Assembly (NCBI GenBank): GCA_963731125.1
Contig: CAVSVP010000016.1
Location: forward strand, 147,322 to 211,321
From: CAVSVP01 sp963731125
Lineage (GTDB): Bacteria > Pseudomonadota > Gammaproteobacteria > Competibacterales > Competibacteraceae
Direction of reading: 5' to 3'
Length of the DNA stretch: 64,000 nucleotides
The position numbers and the translations under genes are program-made. The first letter of the stretch is position 1. Every line of letters begins with the position of its first letter. The notes beneath the pieces were generated by a model. The model did no database searches. It had not been told where the DNA came from and saw only the letters and a list, made by a program, of their open reading frames with translations. Below, piece by piece: positions 8,331 to 17,518 of this stretch.

Positions 8331-9275
8331 ATGAACGCAATGGTAGGTGCCAGAGCAGCAGCATTTGTCATCGCCGGTTTGTTGAGTGTATCAGCCACAC
8401 CGGCAGTCGAACTGAAATCGGTAGGTGTGTCTGTTAGCGACTTCGGTAATCCTTTCTTTGTCCAGATTGCCAGGAGTGTGGAAAAAACGGTTGCAGAAAT
8501 CGCTGGACCGCATGCTGAAGTGACTGCCGTTTCCAGCAGCTATGATTTAGCCACCCAGATTCATCAGATTAACACCTTTATCAGCGCCGGAGTCCAGCTG
8601 ATTGTCCTCAATGCAGCGGACCCCATAGGAATTTTGCCCGTCATTCGTAAAGCTCAGCAGGCCGGCATCGTAGTGGTTGCCGTCGATGTGGCCGCTGCCG
8701 GCGCCGACGTGACGGTGACCAGCGACAACCTCCAGGCGGGCAAGGCGGTCTGCGAGTATATGGCCGAGCGGCTGGACGGCAGAGGTGATGTGGCCATAGT
8801 TAACGGCCCGCCTGTTTCCTCGGTGATAGAAAGAGTCGCCGGCTGTAAATCGGCATTAAGCAAGTATCCCGACATTCGCATCTTATCGGATAATCACAAC
8901 AGCGGAGGCACCCGCAGCGGCGGGTTAACGGTGATGACTGCAATATTGCTGGCCTTTTCCAGACTCGATGCGGTGTTTGCGATAAACGATCCGGCTGCCA
9001 GCGGTGCCGATTTGGCGGCCCAGGAGGCCGGCCGCCATGAATTCTTCATCGTTAGTGTCGACGGTGCACCCAGCGCGGAGGAAGCCTTGCAAGACGAAAC
9101 CAGTTTGATTGCTGCCACCGCGGCGCAGAATCCATGGTTAATGGCACGCAGAGGCGTCGAGATCGGTTATGGCTTGCTAAATGGCATAAAACCCGAGAAG
9201 GATACCGTCATGATTCCAACACCACTGGTGACACGAAAGAACGTCAGCCAGTACCGGGGTTGGACGCCCGAGTAA
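8331..9275 (+). CDS. Periplasmic sugar-binding protein (RbsB-like), orphan
   Basis: A 314-residue type I periplasmic binding protein. Residues 1-26 form a signal peptide (AAAFVIAGLLSVSATPAVE). The body follows the ribose-binding pattern: SVSDFGNPFFVQIARSVEK near 34-52, VLNAADP near 86-92, VAVDV near 114-118, DNLQAGKAVCEYMAERL near 131-147, INDPAASGADLAAQ near 223-236 and SVDGAPSAEEAL near 245-256. Such proteins deliver pentoses, hexoses or polyols to an ABC importer, but no ATPase or permease gene is nearby, so it may feed a distant transporter or act as a sugar sensor. The start lacks a strong ribosome site; an ATG four codons in (MVGARAA) is possible. Confidence 0.85.
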   Translation: MNAMVGARAAAFVIAGLLSVSATPAVELKSVGVSVSDFGNPFFVQIARSVEKTVAEIAGPHAEVTAVSSSYDLATQIHQINTFISAGVQLIVLNAADPIGILPVIRKAQQAGIVVVAVDVAAAGADVTVTSDNLQAGKAVCEYMAERLDGRGDVAIVNGPPVSSVIERVAGCKSALSKYPDIRILSDNHNSGGTRSGGLTVMTAILLAFSRLDAVFAINDPAASGADLAAQEAGRHEFFIVSVDGAPSAEEALQDETSLIAATAAQNPWLMARRGVEIGYGLLNGIKPEKDTVMIPTPLVTRKNVSQYRGWTPE

Positions 9276-9314
9276 ATGACAAAAGGCGATAGGCTGCGAT
9301 TCTCAACTTACCTT

Positions 9315-9641
9315 TCAAGCGGCTGATGTTATCTTACTTTCCAGAATCCTTGCAGCCTGCTGGCGGGTATAGAAACGTTCAGCATACAGAAAACCAGCTA
9401 CCACAGTCTGCTTGACGGCAGTGACCCGACCTGCCGCATCGCGTGCTGACACCAGCTCCTCCGGTAAGCCATTCAGCAAATGCATGGGAGCCGGACTGCC
9501 GTTGGCGAACCGAGACAGATAGATGCAGCCGGTGGCCCTGTCCATAAAGGCTGAGCAAAAACCTTCGGTGCCATTGTTGTGGCTTACTCCACCCGTGTCT
9601 CGGAAAAACCGATTTTCATGCCGTAACGTCTCAGGAGTCAT
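9315..9641 (-). CDS. Hypothetical protein
   Basis: A soluble 108-residue protein of no recognised family, lacking signal peptide or membrane segments. It has a compact, mixed composition (FFRDTGGVSHNNGTEGFCSA, CIYLSRFANGSPAPMHLLNG), and its last third, with TRQQAARILESKI, is probably helical. The ATG at 9641 is chosen over the one at 9689 because the added 16 residues look like an untranslated leader. It converges on the binding-protein gene. Confidence 0.55.
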   Translation of the reverse strand: MTPETLRHENRFFRDTGGVSHNNGTEGFCSAFMDRATGCIYLSRFANGSPAPMHLLNGLPEELVSARDAAGRVTAVKQTVVAGFLYAERFYTRQQAARILESKITSAA

Positions 9642-9902
9642 GGTTATCCCGTGGTAAGAGAAGTTATTCAGAAAGGTGACCGCAAGCATAATTATGCAAA
9701 GTTATAGTGGTTCTGTTAATCAATCATTTTAAAATATTAACCGGTAATGACGACTTCCAAGGCAAGGGAGGCGGCCATACTCAGCCCTTCCGATAAGCGG
9801 CGTTTAAGACTTAGATAGGCTAAACTTAACGCTGGATGACGCTGAAAAATGAAGGCATCGCTTAACAAATGTAACAATCGCATTGCTCATATAGAATTCG
9901 GT

Positions 9903-10631
9903 ATGGAAGGCGCTCACATTTTAATAGTCGACGACGACAAAGCCATTCTTGAGCTGATCAGTGGCTTTCTAAAGGAGTATGACTACAAGGTGAGCACGGC
10001 CACCGATGCTGCTGCAATGGAGGAAGTGCTGAAGCGGTCAAGCTGCGATCTTATTGTGCTTGACCTCAAGCTGCCCGATGCCGACGGGCTTACCCTTGCC
10101 CGCAGATTACGCCTTTCGTCCAATATTCCCATCATTATGCTGACCGCGCTGGGATCCGACGTGGATCGTATCGTCGGTCTCGAACTGGGCGCTGACGACT
10201 ACCTGGGAAAACCTTTTAATCCACGTGAGTTGTTGGCCAGAATCCGAGCCGTCTTGCGGCGAGTCGGGAGCGGCTTCCGGTCCGAGCCGGTCGTTAAACC
10301 CGGCCATGAAGCCCTTGGCTTTGCGAGCTGGATTCTGGATGTCACCGCCCGCCAGCTACTTTCTCCCGAAGGCGAGTTGGTAGATTTGACTAGCGGCGAG
10401 TTTAATTTGCTGGAAGCTTTCGTGCGTTCGCCTCACCACGTGTTGAGCCGGGATCAGCTTCTCGCCATGACACGGTTGCTCGATACCGATGTATTTGATC
10501 GTACCATTGATGTGCTAATTTTGCGCCTGCGCCGAAAATTGGAAACCAATCCAAAACAACCAAAACTCATAAAAACCGAACGCGGTGCAGGCTATGTGTT
10601 TGCTGCCGACGTTAAGCGCCTTCGCCAGTAA
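9903..10631 (+). CDS. OmpR-family response regulator
   Basis: A 242-residue transcription regulator. The receiver domain (1-120) has the acidic pocket DDD at 10-12, phospho-acceptor D54 in VLDLKLPDADG, Thr in MLTALG and Lys in GKPFNP. The C-terminal half is an OmpR/PhoB winged helix (DLTSGEFNLLEAFVRSPHHV, DVLILRLRRKLETNP, GAGYVFAADV). The start at 9903 puts the receiver directly at the N-terminus; the frame is open to 9849. It converges on the hybrid histidine kinase 107 bases downstream, its likely partner. TorR and related regulators are the nearest known comparison; target genes are unknown. Confidence 0.93.
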   Translation: MEGAHILIVDDDKAILELISGFLKEYDYKVSTATDAAAMEEVLKRSSCDLIVLDLKLPDADGLTLARRLRLSSNIPIIMLTALGSDVDRIVGLELGADDYLGKPFNPRELLARIRAVLRRVGSGFRSEPVVKPGHEALGFASWILDVTARQLLSPEGELVDLTSGEFNLLEAFVRSPHHVLSRDQLLAMTRLLDTDVFDRTIDVLILRLRRKLETNPKQPKLIKTERGAGYVFAADVKRLRQ

Positions 10632-10738
10632 GCTTATCCAGCATCCGAGGGCGGTATTTCAAGTTTCCAAAGCGCCGCCCGACAGGTGGATACTCACCAA
10701 GTAGTACGGCCATTTGTGGTTGCCTCACAATACCGGAG

Positions 10739-13576
10739 TTAAATTGTCTGCATAAACGCATCACGCAATTTTTGCCCCAGTAGTTCCTGCTTATAGGGTT
10801 TTTCGATCAGCTCAATACCACTTTTAAGGTATCCCTTCTCAAGCAGCGCATTGCGTGTATAGCCTGAACAATACAGCACTTTAATATCCGGATACCGCTG
10901 ACGAGCTTCTCTAACCATCTCCGGTCCGCTCATGGTGCCGGATAAAACCACGTCGGTGAATAACAGCGAAACATCTTTACGCTTTGCAAGCAGTGCCAAC
11001 GCCTCTTGTCCGTTGGTAGTCTGAATGGTTTGACAACCAAGACTCTTAAGCATATCCACGGCCGTCTGCCGAACATTATCGTCGTCTTCGACGACCATCA
11101 CCATTTTGCCGTGGTAGTCGAATTTCCGAAAATCAGGTTGCCGTCGAAGTGGCTGCCGCTCGCTGACAGTCGTTGTGGCTCTTGGCAGGTACAACTGTAT
11201 TGTGGTACCCCGGCCCACGGCACTGTCAATGTGGACATGCCCACCGGACTGGTTGATAAAGCCATAAACCATACTGAGTCCAAGACCGCTGCCAGCGCCC
11301 GCTTGTTTAGTAGTAAAAAAGGGTTCGAAGACGTGATTCAGCACTTCCTCGGACATACCGTTACCCGTGTCACTCACCGCAAGGATCACGTAATCACCAA
11401 GTTTAATTCCATGAAGTTGTTGGGTAACGACCTCATTCACGGGACAATTGACGGTCTGGATGCTCAGCCGACCACCCTCCGGCATCGCATCACGACTGTT
11501 CAGCGCCAGATTCATCAGCGCGTTTTCCAGCTGGCCCGGATCGATCACCACCGGCCAGAGGTTTTCCGGCAGCTGTAAATCAATAACGATGCTCTCAGCA
11601 ACGCTACATTCGAGTAAATCCACCATTCCTTCAATCAATTCGTTGACCTCGACCAGCTTGGGCTGAAGCGCCTGCTTACGGGAAAATGCCAAGAGACGTT
11701 GCGTGATCATGGCACCCCGATCCGCTGCCTCCAAAGCACGGAGCGCTTTTTCACGCAATTTACCCTGTCCCGCTAATGCTTCCTGTAACAAACTGAGGTT
11801 GCCGATGATCGCCGTCAGCAGATTGTTAAAGTCGTGAGCCAAGCCCCCGGTGAGCTTGCCGACGCTCTCCATTTTTTGCGCTTGGCGCAGCTGTGCCTCG
11901 ATAACCCTGCGTTCGGTCAGATCGGTATAAACCGTAACGAAACCACCTTCCGGCATCGGATTGCTGCGCAATTCCAGAACTCGACCGTCTGGCAGGCACT
12001 CTTCGAAGCGCTGGTTTTTCCAACGGCGTTCCCAATCAATTTGCTCAGGAAAAATAAGCTGACCATCCAGAGAACGAGCGGTTACGTTCTTTTTCTCAAG
12101 AACAACGTTGATGGCTTCGATGGACATACCGACACTGATGTCGGTTTCAGAAAAACCATACAATGCCGGCAATTTCGGGTTCCAGGTAACCAAGCGGCCA
12201 TCTGCGTCGAAAACGGATAGGCCATCGTTCATATGGTGAAAAATAGCTTCCAGCAGTTTGTTGTTTTCAGCAAGCTGTCGTGAAGCTGCGTCTAATTTGA
12301 ATATATTGTCTTTGAATACATTGCAAGCCCGCGCTAGGTTCCCAATCTCATCGAGTCTGGTTATGGCCGGCACCTGGATTGTGCGATTTCCGCCGGCAAG
12401 CTGTATCATTGAGCGGGTGACCGCACTCAGATTTCCAGCCAAGTCGCGCATCACATAGAAGGCTGAAACTACCGCTGCCATCAGGCAGATAGCACCGAGA
12501 ACGAGAATCCTGGCCTTGCTGGTGTTGAGCACATCGGCGGCCTCGGCACTGTGGACATTGGTTTCCCGCTTTATCCTATTAACCAAGCTGGCAACTCGGT
12601 CGCTGAGTGCGGCAGACAGTAAATTACTCACGGTTAACAGATAGGCTCGGCGATCCTCGTTGGCAAATTGCTCGCGGCGCAGCAAGAAGATACTATCGGC
12701 ACCTTCGCCGAGATCAAACATTACGTTGGTGGTTTTTGCTAGAGTGCCTACCGGTTCGACATCAGTCAGCTGTTCCAACTGACTTTGCAGCAATTGGCGG
12801 CTTCGTGAATAGCGAGCTTCCAGCATTCTGAGGTTATTCACATCTTCCGTTGTCGTACTGGCAATCAACGTGCCCGCCAGACGATGTATTTCACCGGGGA
12901 TGCCGTTTAAATCATAAAATTGCCGATCATTCTCAGGAAACCGAATACTGATCTCGCGGATACCGACGGGTTGTGAACGCTGGTCGCTCAGATCGAATCG
13001 CCCAGCCAAGTCTTCTATCAGTTCACCCTTTTGCTCTGCCATTTTTTCTTCAAAGGCATCATACGTACTGGTAAGCTCATAATGCCGATCTCGCATCTTG
13101 GCGTCTAAAAAAATGCGGCTCCGAGTAACGTCCATCAGCTCGAGTAATGTACCTTCAATGCGCGTTGCCAAACTGTCGAGATAGTAGAATTCGGGCGAGG
13201 GCTCGTTGCCTTCCAAAGTGGATTCGTCACTGTGGGTGCGCTTCGTAGGACGCAGTTCCTGTACGAGTTGTGAGAAAGCATGGAGCTTTTCCTTAAGCCG
13301 GTCACTTTCTTCATCGAGATGAAACAGGATCTTGGCATTGGCGACGAATGGAGCTTGTGCCACTAAGCTGGTGCTTTGCTGTGCCAACGCCATAGATTGA
13401 GCAATTTCCGACAGGCTTTCCTGTTGCAGCACGTTAAGCGATTGCTGAATGTTACTGATTCCCCACCAACCTACCGTGCCGACGGCAAGCGTTAGTGTCA
13501 CCATTAGGCTGAAGGCAAATAGCAAGCGGGTTTTTACACCAAGTTTTGCTAATGCTCTGGGTAGACTCGCTATCAT
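10739..13576 (-). CDS. TorS-like hybrid histidine kinase
   Basis: A 945-residue membrane sensor kinase. Membrane helix 1 is about 18-40; a large periplasmic helical sensor spans about 41-350 (SMALAQQSTSLVAQAPFVAN resembles TorS-type sensors); helix 2 (ILVLGAICLMAAVVSAFYVM) is near 355-375. There follow a HAMP linker, a PAS domain (MNDGLSVFDADGRLVTWNPK, about 450-560), the HisKA box GKLTGGLAHDFNNLLTAI with His near 580, a HATPase domain (NALMNLALNSRDAMPEGG, GSGLGLSMVYG) and a C-terminal receiver with Asp in LLFTDVVLSG. The His phosphotransfer domain that ends TorS is absent, so phosphate flow to the neighbouring regulator may be direct or use a separate protein. Confidence 0.92.
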   Translation of the reverse strand: MIASLPRALAKLGVKTRLLFAFSLMVTLTLAVGTVGWWGISNIQQSLNVLQQESLSEIAQSMALAQQSTSLVAQAPFVANAKILFHLDEESDRLKEKLHAFSQLVQELRPTKRTHSDESTLEGNEPSPEFYYLDSLATRIEGTLLELMDVTRSRIFLDAKMRDRHYELTSTYDAFEEKMAEQKGELIEDLAGRFDLSDQRSQPVGIREISIRFPENDRQFYDLNGIPGEIHRLAGTLIASTTTEDVNNLRMLEARYSRSRQLLQSQLEQLTDVEPVGTLAKTTNVMFDLGEGADSIFLLRREQFANEDRRAYLLTVSNLLSAALSDRVASLVNRIKRETNVHSAEAADVLNTSKARILVLGAICLMAAVVSAFYVMRDLAGNLSAVTRSMIQLAGGNRTIQVPAITRLDEIGNLARACNVFKDNIFKLDAASRQLAENNKLLEAIFHHMNDGLSVFDADGRLVTWNPKLPALYGFSETDISVGMSIEAINVVLEKKNVTARSLDGQLIFPEQIDWERRWKNQRFEECLPDGRVLELRSNPMPEGGFVTVYTDLTERRVIEAQLRQAQKMESVGKLTGGLAHDFNNLLTAIIGNLSLLQEALAGQGKLREKALRALEAADRGAMITQRLLAFSRKQALQPKLVEVNELIEGMVDLLECSVAESIVIDLQLPENLWPVVIDPGQLENALMNLALNSRDAMPEGGRLSIQTVNCPVNEVVTQQLHGIKLGDYVILAVSDTGNGMSEEVLNHVFEPFFTTKQAGAGSGLGLSMVYGFINQSGGHVHIDSAVGRGTTIQLYLPRATTTVSERQPLRRQPDFRKFDYHGKMVMVVEDDDNVRQTAVDMLKSLGCQTIQTTNGQEALALLAKRKDVSLLFTDVVLSGTMSGPEMVREARQRYPDIKVLYCSGYTRNALLEKGYLKSGIELIEKPYKQELLGQKLRDAFMQTI

Positions 13577-13967
13577 GAGATATATCTAAAATCCGGTGTG
13601 TCAGGTCATGAAAAGACCTTAAAGAAGGAGCGGTTTAACGACAGCAGCATTTTTTAGAAAGAAGCCAAAACTGCCAAACTAATCTTAGCGTACCATTGCG
13701 CTGCTTTAGCCATTCTTTTTCAGAAGTACCCTAAACAGTAATGCAAGCGGATCATATTGAACTGGCGGTACCATTTTGACCTGATTACCCGTGCACTACT
13801 GCATATCGTTTTTTTAATCGAATCGGTAAGCAATTGTCAATTAAAGAGTTTATCAATAAAAGTCAGTTGGTATAAAAACTGCGTCTATAAATTGAAGACA
13901 GAAACTAAACATTAATTATCGGAAGCTCATATTTCAAAAATTATAGCATTGCACTACAGGAGGTTAT
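13577..13967. other. AT-rich intergenic region between kinase and cyclase genes
   Basis: No gene seen in 390 bases. It separates divergent genes, so both promoters should lie here. The cyclase start is preceded by AGGAGG at 13959-13964, a near-perfect ribosome site. Confidence 0.45.
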
Positions 13968-14651
13968 ATGACAGAAATATCCGCTCGTTGCACCGATACA
14001 TTTAGAGTTCGTGACACCACGCTCCGGACGCTGCCTTTATCCCTTCGCAAAGGCAGCCATTGCGGAACTATTAATGTCTCTCTACCAGCTGGAAAAAACT
14101 GTGAAGTGTTTTCAATCCTCTTTTCCGATATTAAGCAATTCAGTCAAGTCGTCGACACATTAAGTATTGAAACCTCAGTCAATTTACTCAACGATTACTA
14201 TGCGAGGCTCCTACCGAAAGCACTCCAAAGAGGAGGCGAACTTCGCGATTATCTTGGCGACGGTATGTATATTTCTTTTGGACAAGATTCGCTAAAAATA
14301 CCAGCTTATTCTGCAGTCGATGCAGCGTTCGATATGATGAGAGAATTTGCATTGCTGATTGAAAGTTGGAAAAAAATCATTCATTTCATATCGCAGGAAA
14401 CCGTGCAAGGCATAGGCATTGCCACCGGTGCTGTTTATAAAGGACTAATGGGGCATGCCAACGCACGCAAGGAAAAATTAGTCGGACCCTCCGTCAACAA
14501 AGCCGCCCATCTCTGCGAAGAAGCCAAAAAGGCGGGGGGTGGAGTTTTTATATGCCCTAAGACAGCTGCGCTGCTCGATCCAGCGCAGCTACAACTCACA
14601 GAGATCCCCACTTTGCGAGGAAACGCATTTAGGATTGCTTTTAAGCAGTAA
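13968..14651 (+). CDS. Class III adenylate/guanylate cyclase-like protein
   Basis: A 227-residue soluble protein consisting almost only of a class III nucleotidyl cyclase domain (about 46-226). Metal-binding Asp54 (FSDIKQFS) and Asp98 (YLGDGMYISFG) are present, as is Asn177 of the catalytic Asn/Arg pair. The base-selecting Lys before GDG is instead Asp94, the second base-selecting position (Asp/Thr in most) is Lys170, and the transition-state Arg is His181. These changes suggest altered base choice or lost catalysis with retained nucleotide binding. No sensor domain is attached. It has a very strong ribosome site and stands between a sensor kinase and the pigment cluster. Confidence 0.85.
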   Translation: MTEISARCTDTFRVRDTTLRTLPLSLRKGSHCGTINVSLPAGKNCEVFSILFSDIKQFSQVVDTLSIETSVNLLNDYYARLLPKALQRGGELRDYLGDGMYISFGQDSLKIPAYSAVDAAFDMMREFALLIESWKKIIHFISQETVQGIGIATGAVYKGLMGHANARKEKLVGPSVNKAAHLCEEAKKAGGGVFICPKTAALLDPAQLQLTEIPTLRGNAFRIAFKQ

Positions 14652-14795
14652 GAACTGCTTAATTAAAACTCAAGCCATTGCAGCAAAATAATCGACAGTT
14701 TGCTGACAATGAAACTTTTTGACTAAATGCTGAATATCTCAACTGCGCCACAATAGACGCAGCTATATGGTAGCATTTACTTAAAACTAAACGAT

Positions 14796-14843
14796 AAATT
14801 CTTGATTCACTGCTACAGCAAATTCTTGATTCACTGCTACAGC
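14796..14843. repeat. 24-bp exact tandem duplication
   Basis: The 24 bases at 14796-14819 (AAATTCTTGATTCACTGCTA then CAGC) are repeated exactly at 14820-14843. The second copy runs over the stop codon of the lipoprotein gene. It looks like a recent slippage duplication. Confidence 0.85.
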
Positions 14844-15226
14844 ATACTCAACTGAGTTCTGATGGCATTATCTAAATTTTGGATCCAACCATTATAGTTA
14901 CTATGGATCTCATCACCGTCATAATTCAAATCAGAACTATCCCGATAAGTTATACTATAAGTGTTTGGATTATAGTTAATATCGGTTTGTGCCATATGGC
15001 TTCGAATGTTAAGCGTGGCGATAATATGACCTGGCTTAACCTCCTTCATTTGCCAGCCCAATGGAATACCCGCCCGATAGATAGCATTTCTCATATCCGT
15101 TAATGTATATCTTTTGTTACTAGCGACAACGACGGGAGCGTCTGACACATTATAGACTGGACTTGTCCTACAGCCGATAAGCACCATTATGGTAATAGTC
15201 AGGAAAAGCACAGTTTTAATTTTCAC
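14837..15226 (-). CDS. Small lipoprotein at the end of the aryl-polyene operon
   Basis: A 129-residue protein with a lipoprotein signal (MKIKTVLFLTITIMVLIGC; lipobox LIGC, lipidated Cys19). The mature part has a short beta-rich domain (RYTLTDMRNAIYRAGIPLGW, HIIATLNIRSHMAQTDINYN, YSITYRDSSDLNYDG). Lipoproteins of this size occur in several aryl-polyene clusters. It overlaps the upstream glycosyltransferase gene by 11 bases, so it is translated as part of the operon. A role in pigment placement in the outer membrane is an inference from position. Confidence 0.75.
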   Translation of the reverse strand: MKIKTVLFLTITIMVLIGCRTSPVYNVSDAPVVVASNKRYTLTDMRNAIYRAGIPLGWQMKEVKPGHIIATLNIRSHMAQTDINYNPNTYSITYRDSSDLNYDGDEIHSNYNGWIQNLDNAIRTQLSML

Positions 15227-15998
15227 GTTTTCTCCTTATAGCAGGTCTTGGCGCCGAAAAATCTAGCGTATGGCAGGGGAGTAGACCGATGACTCTCAAT
15301 AAACCCTGAAAATAGAGACCCCGAGAAATTAATTTCCATGCCACCATACGTACAATGCGTATGGTATCTATCCAGGGACGGTAATAACTGGCGCGCGCCT
15401 TTGGATAATAAATCGCATCGATGGGAACTGTTACCGGGTAATAACCGGATCGCACGGCTTCAATCAATATTTCGCTTTCAAAAATAAAACCACGTCGCGG
15501 ACCGTGGGCTACAGTCACCGTTTTTAAAATCTCAGCAGGATAAAGCCGAAAACCGGATTGCGTATCCTGTATGGGATAGCCGGCAGCCCAAGAAATCCAA
15601 AAGTCAGCCACCCCGTTGGCAAAACGGCGCAGGGCCGGCATCTGCGCACGGCGGATTAACCGTGCAGCAATGATAATTTTGCGCGGATATTGCCGGCTTA
15701 CCGCTACCAGCCGGGGGATATCCTCAGGGCGATGCTGACCATCAGCATCCATGGTAACCACAGCGCTGGCGCCTTGCTCGACGGCAACGGTCATACCATA
15801 CCAAAGACTAGCGGCCTTGCCTTGATTATGCGTGTGGCGAAGTAGCGTAACGGATAGCTCCCGGATCCGCTCGCTGGTTCCATCATCGGAGCCATCGTCC
15901 ACTACGATGACGCGATCCGCAAACCGGCAAGCTCGCCGTACCACAGCGGTGATGGTAGCCGCCTCATTATAAGCCGGGATAACGACAGTGACGTCCAT
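15216..15998 (-). CDS. Family 2 glycosyltransferase
   Basis: A 260-residue GT-A-fold glycosyltransferase without clear membrane spans. VVIPAYNEAATI at 5-16, VVDDGSDDGTSE at 36-47 and the metal-binding MDADGQHRPEDI near 83-94 are the classic GT2/DPM1-like blocks, followed by DTQSGFRLYPAEI. In aryl-polyene clusters such enzymes are thought to attach a sugar or help couple the polyene to its lipid anchor. It lies 12 bases after the ketoreductase gene and overlaps the lipoprotein gene. Confidence 0.88.
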   Translation of the reverse strand: MDVTVVIPAYNEAATITAVVRRACRFADRVIVVDDGSDDGTSERIRELSVTLLRHTHNQGKAASLWYGMTVAVEQGASAVVTMDADGQHRPEDIPRLVAVSRQYPRKIIIAARLIRRAQMPALRRFANGVADFWISWAAGYPIQDTQSGFRLYPAEILKTVTVAHGPRRGFIFESEILIEAVRSGYYPVTVPIDAIYYPKARASYYRPWIDTIRIVRMVAWKLISRGLYFQGLLRVIGLLPCHTLDFSAPRPAIRRKREN

Positions 15999-16010
15999 CA
16001 GGTACCAAAC

Positions 16011-16730
16011 TCAGATCATAAAGCCATTGACATTCATAATCTGCCCCGAAATGTAGCCGGCTTCCTCGGATACCAGAAAACCTACCAAGGCGGCCACTTC
16101 CTCCGGCGTACCTGACCGCTGCATGGGTACTAGGCGCTTGATCATATCTCCGTTAAACTCGTCTTCGGCAATATGACCCTGAATGATACCGGGAGCGATG
16201 GCGTTAACAGTCACGCCTCGGGAAGCCAGTTCCAAAGCCAATGCCTTAGTCGCTCCGTGCAAACCGGCTTTAGCCGCCGCATAATTGGTTTGGCCCCGAT
16301 TACCCATAACGCCAGCGACAGAGGAAATGTTGATCACTCGTCCCCAGCGGGTGCGCAACATTGGCAGTAACAGCGGTTGAGTAACGTTGAAAAAACCGTT
16401 TAAGCAGACGTCAATGACCTTATACCATTGCTCGAAATGCATTCCCGCCATCGGGGCATCCGCATAGATACCGGCATTGTTAACCAGCACTTGAATGGGA
16501 CCGGTATTTAATAGTCTCTCTAAAACTGCCTGGATAGTATCCGTGGCGGTAACATCGAAGACTACCCATTCTGCAGAGCCCCCCGCCTGTTTTATCTCTT
16601 CCACTACCGCCTGCGCTTTGTCGGGACGACGGTTAGCATGGACAATCACATGAAGACCAGCGTGGGACAGGCGCCGACAAATAACCCCACCGATATCGCC
16701 GCTGCCACCGGTTACTAATGCTCGTTTCAT
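16011..16730 (-). CDS. 3-oxoacyl-ACP reductase of aryl-polyene synthesis
   Basis: A 239-residue short-chain dehydrogenase of FabG type that reduces the beta-keto group in each elongation cycle. The NADPH loop TGGSGDIG is at 7-14, NNAG at 84-87, catalytic Ser in INISS (136/137), Tyr150 and Lys154 in NYAAAKAG, and a typical C-terminus (GYISGQIMNVNG). It overlaps the upstream CLF gene by four bases (ATGA). It is equivalent in role to ApeQ in the E. coli aryl-polyene system. Confidence 0.92.
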   Translation of the reverse strand: MKRALVTGGSGDIGGVICRRLSHAGLHVIVHANRRPDKAQAVVEEIKQAGGSAEWVVFDVTATDTIQAVLERLLNTGPIQVLVNNAGIYADAPMAGMHFEQWYKVIDVCLNGFFNVTQPLLLPMLRTRWGRVINISSVAGVMGNRGQTNYAAAKAGLHGATKALALELASRGVTVNAIAPGIIQGHIAEDEFNGDMIKRLVPMQRSGTPEEVAALVGFLVSEEAGYISGQIMNVNGFMI

Positions 16731-17518
16731 GGCGCGACATCAACAATCAATTTACGCTCCACGCAATAAGGCAGAATCACGCGACGTGGCGAACTTCTGG
16801 CAACCGCCTGTAATAGCGGTAAACTGCGCGCAGCAGGATTACCTGCCCGCAAGCGTTCCAACGCTCCATCGGGCAAGCAATCTTCAACGTCTTGTTGAGT
16901 CAGTTGCAGCGTTAGCCTAGCCCAATTGGGGACAGTCTGCTTCGGGTTCAGTAGCAAAGCCGTGGCAAACGGTCCATATAAGTAACGTTGCTCAGACAAA
17001 GGAAAGGGCAGCGGATGATCGTAAGCCACCAATAGCACGCAGGTGTGTTCCGTTAGCGCTTGCGTCATCGCCTCTAACAAACCAACGCTGAAACTTTCGT
17101 CATAGGCCGACAAGCTAACGGAAGGTTTGGAACAATGAGTAGCGATAGCCCAATAGCCGGCTGGCGCATTATGCACCGAATTATGAAAATCAGTAGGCGA
17201 AATAGTACCTTTCGATACGGTCAAATCAGTACAAATCTTGTCAATAATATCGCCATTGCCCGCCGCTGAAGCAAAAACAGAAAAAACCTGCTGCAGACTC
17301 ACCGCCCCCTGCTCCAAAGCTTCCTGGGCAACCTGCAAAGCGAGTTTGGTCACCACAGTCACTCGTCGGCGTTCTCTCGTCGGCAATAAACTCGAGTTGG
17401 GTACCGGCATGATATCCTCCCGGTAACCAGCAGTACCTCGCAGGATAGGAATAGTTTGCCGCCATCCGGCGAGCCCGGGGCCTAGCACGCCCACGCCCGT
17501 GAGATAGAGCGCCGTCAT
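16727..17518 (-). CDS. Beta-ketoacyl synthase chain-length factor, copy 1
   Basis: A 263-residue ketosynthase-like protein of the short type (PF13723-like) found in aryl-polyene clusters. TGVGVLGPGLAGW near the start and HNAPAGYWAIATHCSKPSVS near 130-150 are family blocks. The nucleophilic Cys of true ketosynthases is missing: the equivalent stretch reads LSAYDESFSVGLLEA. It should therefore pair with the adjacent KS and set chain length, like ApeC. The ATG at 17518 overlaps the KS stop (ATGA), which decides this start over the frame opening at 17545. Confidence 0.85.
   Translation of the reverse strand: MTALYLTGVGVLGPGLAGWRQTIPILRGTAGYREDIMPVPNSSLLPTRERRRVTVVTKLALQVAQEALEQGAVSLQQVFSVFASAAGNGDIIDKICTDLTVSKGTISPTDFHNSVHNAPAGYWAIATHCSKPSVSLSAYDESFSVGLLEAMTQALTEHTCVLLVAYDHPLPFPLSEQRYLYGPFATALLLNPKQTVPNWARLTLQLTQQDVEDCLPDGALERLRAGNPAARSLPLLQAVARSSPRRVILPYCVERKLIVDVAP

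Noticed and set aside
13968..14651. GGDEF or other second-messenger enzyme
   Set aside because: The FSDIKQFS, GDG and VN blocks are those of class III cyclases and no GGDEF signature is present.
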